A stretch of 64,000 nt of DNA from Polyangiaceae bacterium. GTDB taxonomy: Bacteria; Myxococcota_A; Polyangia; Polyangiales; Polyangiaceae. The stretch lies in assembly GCA_019637265.1 (NCBI GenBank), contig JAHBVY010000001.1, forward strand, positions 1,302,001 through 1,366,000. Reading direction: 5' to 3'. The translations under genes were made by a program, and so were the position numbers. Under the pieces are notes generated by a model. The model saw only the letters and a program-made list of their open reading frames with translations. It ran no database searches and was not told the origin of the DNA. Positions 61,261 through 64,000 of this stretch are shown here, piece after piece. Every line of letters begins with the position of its first letter. The first letter of the stretch is position 1.

Positions 61261-61911
61261 ATGAGCGACGACCCCAACGCCCCCAAAGGCTTCAGGCCGC
61301 CCACGGTGAAGCCAGCACAGCCCGGCGCCGAGCCTCAGCAACCCGGGCTCACGCCGTCGTCCAAGCTCACGCAGCCGTTGGAGCTCACGCAGCCCTCGGG
61401 GCTCACGCAGCAGCACGGCTTCACGCAGCCCGGCGTCGCGCAACAGCCCGGCTTCGCACCGCCTGGCCTCGCGCAGCAACCCGGCTTCGCACCGCCTGGC
61501 CTCGCGCAGCAGCCCGGCTTCGCGCAGCAAGCGGGAGCGCCACCGGGACCGGGGCTCGTGCAGCCCGCACTGCCAAGCGGGCCCCCTGGCGGTTTCGGCG
61601 TCAACCTGCCTCCCGGGGTCTCACCGGAGATCTACGAACGCCAAGAGCAAGGCTCGGGCAGCGGCCATGGCCTCGCCGTCGCGAGCCTGGTGCTGGGGAT
61701 CATCGCGCTCGTCTTCGGGATGTGCTGCGGGGTGTTCACCTTGGTGTTTGGCCTGGGCGGGCTCGCCTGCGGGCTCATCGCGTTGAATCAACGCCCCAGC
61801 TCGGGCGATCGCACCATGGCCATCATCGGCGCCTCGCTCAGCGCGCTGTCCATCGTGGTGTTCGTCGGGCTGATGCTGTTCGGCGTCGGGCTGGCGCTGC
61901 TGGGCCCCTGA
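61261..61911 (+). CDS. Membrane protein with Gln/Pro-rich leader and DUF4190-like helix pair
   Basis: 216 residues. The N-terminal 135 residues are QPG repeats (LAQQPGFAPPG twice and more; DNA repeat 61435-61535), predicted disordered and cytoplasmic. The C-terminal 80 residues carry two hydrophobic helices with GLAVASLVLGIIALVFG and IGASLSALSIVVFVGLMLFG, separated by GLACGLIALNQRPSSGDRTMAI, a pattern like DUF4190. Function unknown. Convergent with xerC. Confidence 0.75.
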   Translation: MSDDPNAPKGFRPPTVKPAQPGAEPQQPGLTPSSKLTQPLELTQPSGLTQQHGFTQPGVAQQPGFAPPGLAQQPGFAPPGLAQQPGFAQQAGAPPGPGLVQPALPSGPPGGFGVNLPPGVSPEIYERQEQGSGSGHGLAVASLVLGIIALVFGMCCGVFTLVFGLGGLACGLIALNQRPSSGDRTMAIIGASLSALSIVVFVGLMLFGVGLALLGP

Positions 61912-61931
61912 CGTTCAAGGCAATTAACTGA

Positions 61932-62870
61932 CTAACTCCGCGCCAACGGGTGCGCGCCGTCGTAGACCTTGAGCAGCTGCTCGATCGACACGTGCGTGTA
62001 ACGCTGAGTGGTGGCGAGGCTCGCGTGCCCCAAGAGCTCTTGGATGGCTCGCAAGTCGGCGCCGCCCTCCAGCATGTGGGTGGCGCAGGTGTGGCGCAGG
62101 GTGTGGGGGTGCACCCGCGCCTGCCCCGTGGCGAGCGCGCCATAGCGCTGCACCACGTGCTGCACGCTGCGCACCCCGAGCCGCTGCCCGAAGCGGTTCA
62201 ACAGCAGCGCCGTGGGGTGCAGCGCGCCCGTCTTGGGGTGCGCGAAGGCGGCGCGCACCGTCAGGTAAGCATCCAAAGCGCGGCGGGCGGCGCGCCCGAG
62301 CGGCACCACGCGCTCCTTGTTGCCCTTACCGAGCACCCGCACGCTGTCATCCTGCGGTCCCCGCGCGTCGAGCTGGAAGTCGCCGAGCGACAGCCCTTGA
62401 AGCTCCGAGAGGCGCACCCCAGCGCCGTACAAGAGCTCCAAGATCAAGGTGTCGCGCAGCACCTCGCGCTCGGGGCGCGCGGCGGCGGAGGGCGCCTCCA
62501 TCAGCTCACGCGCCGCGTCCACCCCCAGGAAGTCAGGTAACCTGCGGCGAGCCTTGGGTGAGGCCAACAGCTGGGCGGGGTTGTTCGCGATCAACCCGCG
62601 CCGCTCGAAGTAGTCGAAGGCGGTGCGCAGGGCGCTCAGCTGCCGTGCCAGGGTGACCGGCTTCACCTGCTGGGCGCGCTCGGCGAGCCAGCGCCGGAGC
62701 GTCAGCTTGTTCACCTGCGCGAGGGTGGGCTCCGCGCCCGAGAGTTTTTGGAGGTGCGCCGCCAGCTGCTCCAAGTCGCGCGCGTACGCCGCCTGCGTGT
62801 GCCGAGACACGCGCCGCTCGTGCGCGAGGTGCGCTTGGAACTCGGCGAGCAAGGCTCTCAGGCTAGCCAC
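61932..62870 (-). CDS. xerC: Tyrosine site-specific recombinase XerC
   Basis: 312 residues from a GTG at 62870; the open frame extends far upstream but reads through another gene. N-terminal SAM-like core-binding domain (RHTQAAYARDLEQLAAHL), then catalytic residues of the tyrosine recombinase: Arg in GAGVRLSEL, Lys in GKGNKERVVPL, HTLRHTCATHML (HxxR), and LGHASLATTQRYTHV (His, Tyr). It resolves chromosome dimers at dif. Its start overlaps the end of the 62858 gene by 13 bp, so they are coupled. No dif site recognised here. Confidence 0.94.
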   Translation of the reverse strand: MASLRALLAEFQAHLAHERRVSRHTQAAYARDLEQLAAHLQKLSGAEPTLAQVNKLTLRRWLAERAQQVKPVTLARQLSALRTAFDYFERRGLIANNPAQLLASPKARRRLPDFLGVDAARELMEAPSAAARPEREVLRDTLILELLYGAGVRLSELQGLSLGDFQLDARGPQDDSVRVLGKGNKERVVPLGRAARRALDAYLTVRAAFAHPKTGALHPTALLLNRFGQRLGVRSVQHVVQRYGALATGQARVHPHTLRHTCATHMLEGGADLRAIQELLGHASLATTQRYTHVSIEQLLKVYDGAHPLARS

Positions 62871-63547
62871 ACCGCGAGAGTCCAACACAACACGCCGACG
62901 AGGGCCAAGCTCCCGCCCACCGCGAAGGCGCGGCGGCGGATCCTGCCGCGCGCGTCCACCCCCGAGATGGCGAGCGCCGCGAGGCCGATCGCGGTGAGCG
63001 CGAACCCGAGGCCGAGCACCAAGATCCAGCGTGGGCGCGGGCTGAGATCCATCGTGAGCTGATCCAGCGCGCGCCGCTGCGCCTCGGGATCTTTCGCGCC
63101 TTGGGTGGCGAGCCGCGCCAGCGCCCGATCGGCGCGCGCCAGCTCCTCTGCGCGAGGCGTCCACACGCTCTTCGTCTCGAGCGCCGCCGAGCGCACGCTG
63201 CGCCAGGCCTCCGCCGCGAGCTCTGGATCGCCCTTCGACTCCGAGCCCAGCGCGATCGCCTGCAAGCGCGCGTAGGCATGATCCACGTGGGGCGCGCCCG
63301 GCGCGTAAGCCGTGGCCGCGCGACGCGCGAAGAGCAGCGAGCGCCGGAGCTCCCCTTGATGGAACGCGGCGTCGCTCTCTCGGAGCGCCGCCTCGCCCTC
63401 CGTGATGGTACGCCAGGTGAGTAGCGCCATCCCCAGCACCGCGAGCATGAGCGACAGCGCCACCCCGCGCAGCACGCGGCTCCGCACCGCCACACCGGGA
63501 GGTGGTGCCGCGTCGAGCGCGTCGCGAGGGTCCAGGGGGGGCGCCAT
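62858..63547 (-). CDS. Two-helix membrane protein of unknown function, TPR-like middle
   Basis: 229 residues. Helices at about 27-45 (GVALSLMLAVLGMALL) and 170-190 (ILVLGLGFALTAIGLAAL), a third near the C-terminus. The region between is alpha-helical with ALRESDAAFHQGELRRSLLFARRAATAYAPGAPHVDHAYARL, like a single TPR pair, probably facing the periplasm. It lies between an ABC-2 permease gene (45 bases upstream) and xerC; a role in the transporter is possible but unproven. Confidence 0.72.
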   Translation of the reverse strand: MAPPLDPRDALDAAPPPGVAVRSRVLRGVALSLMLAVLGMALLTWRTITEGEAALRESDAAFHQGELRRSLLFARRAATAYAPGAPHVDHAYARLQAIALGSESKGDPELAAEAWRSVRSAALETKSVWTPRAEELARADRALARLATQGAKDPEAQRRALDQLTMDLSPRPRWILVLGLGFALTAIGLAALAISGVDARGRIRRRAFAVGGSLALVGVLCWTLAVWLA

Positions 63548-63592
63548 GTCTTAGAGCAAGCCTCGCTGAGAGCCGCGGGGAGGTGCCACGCC

Positions 63593-64000
63593 TCAGAGGA
63601 AGTCGCGCCGGCGGAAGATGAGGCTCGCCACCGCGAGCAGCCCCACGCTCCACGCGAGCGCCTGCCCCGCGGCGAGGAGCAGGTAGCCGAAGAGCGGCTC
63701 CCCCGACTCACCAGTGAGCAGCGGCCGCGGCGGCACGTACAGCATCAGGTTGGGCACCACCCAGGCGAGCCCCTCCCCCAGCTGCTTCACGAAGGAGCCG
63801 AACACGCGCTCCGGCATCTTCGCCAAGGTGTCCGCGCTGCGCCCCACCAAGAACACGCCGAAGGTGAACACGGCCGTCAGGAAAGGTGACGAGAACGAAG
63901 CGAACAGGGTAGCGATGGCGGTGACGATCATCACCTCTTGCAAGGTGAGCAGGCAGGACAGCGCGATCACGCGGCGTTCGTCCGGCGCCCCATCGCTGAG
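63593..64000 (-). CDS. ABC-2-type permease, N-terminus beyond the right edge
   Basis: 136 codons to the right edge. At least three hydrophobic helices (ALSCLLTLQEVMIVTAIATLFASF, FLTAVFTFGVFLVG, YLLLAAGQALAWSVGLLAVASLIF) and the C-terminal RRRDF found at the end of ABC-2 permease subunits (NosY/GldF-like). The ATPase would be further right. The two genes downstream, on the same strand, may belong to the same unit. Confidence 0.75.
   Translation of the reverse strand, partial: LSDGAPDERRVIALSCLLTLQEVMIVTAIATLFASFSSPFLTAVFTFGVFLVGRSADTLAKMPERVFGSFVKQLGEGLAWVVPNLMLYVPPRPLLTGESGEPLFGYLLLAAGQALAWSVGLLAVASLIFRRRDFL

Noticed and set aside
62871..63653. XerC as a 573-residue fusion
   Set aside because: The extra part overlaps a membrane-protein gene in another frame; normal XerC length starts at the GTG at 62870.

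Overview
The window reads as a chromosomal segment of a very GC-rich Myxococcota, most like the Polyangiales/Sandaracinaceae side of the phylum. This is inferred from gene style, not from a search: many lipoproteins with a lipobox followed by long Gly/Ala/Ser linkers, a Hanks-type kinase, TPR proteins, a zinc-ribbon/GYF membrane protein, a MopE-type metal motif, thrombospondin-type-3/VWA surface proteins and tandem low-complexity coding repeats. Coding density is about 90 percent. I see no prophage, insertion sequence or CRISPR array. Both ends cut genes.

Layout. 0-15 kb: two coupled HTTM membrane genes (one fused to a DCC thiol-oxidoreductase domain), a zinc-ribbon/GYF protein, an L,D-transpeptidase, a membrane Ser/Thr kinase, a PHP-type lipoprotein, a small SCP2 protein, a tandem pair of unrecognised paralogs, an FKBP lipoprotein and a TerB-like protein. 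15-23 kb: FadL-type barrel, methyltransferase, TPR protein, FGE-sulfatase-fold lipoprotein, SGNH hydrolase lipoprotein. 23-28 kb: topoisomerase IV genes in the order parC-parE. 28-32 kb: three export-type proteins with phosphate themes (metallophosphoesterase, lipin-like phosphatase, OprP-like porin). 32-35 kb: DEAD-box helicase, tRNA-Val(CAC) and a repeat-rich gap. 36-42 kb: a housekeeping cluster (Tgl/PilF-like, RodZ-like, recO, murJ, engB), then a CRP-type regulator with tsaB and a divergent PP2C-cNMP fusion. 44-50 kb: tRNA-Pro(GGG) with a terminator, a putative metallopeptidase/Cys-cluster protein, a VWA/TSP3 lipoprotein, a Pro-rich metallopeptidase lipoprotein, tandem Bor-like lipoproteins and a crotonase. 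50-58 kb: hutH divergent from a coupled outer-membrane barrel and very large alpha/beta-hydrolase lipoprotein. 58-64 kb: biotinyl-domain protein behind a hairpin-rich leader, membrane sulfatase with a MopE motif, xerC and the end of an ABC-2 permease locus.

The most unusual signal is between genes. (1) A G/T-rich element (reverse complement TGCCAAACCCCCAAA, plus a sister form GGTGCCGTCCAACCCCCAAAA) recurs at eleven sites, all intergenic or at a gene start. (2) Short repeats repeatedly lie on or beside stop codons (FKBP gene, metallophosphoesterase, helicase, engB, second Bor gene). (3) There is a 29-bp tandem repeat carrying start codons before the first Bor gene and a 19-bp dyad array next to tRNA-Val. 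These, with the hairpin leader at 58.0-58.15 kb, are the best candidates for undescribed biology. No database search could be run, so family names rest on motifs visible in the translations.
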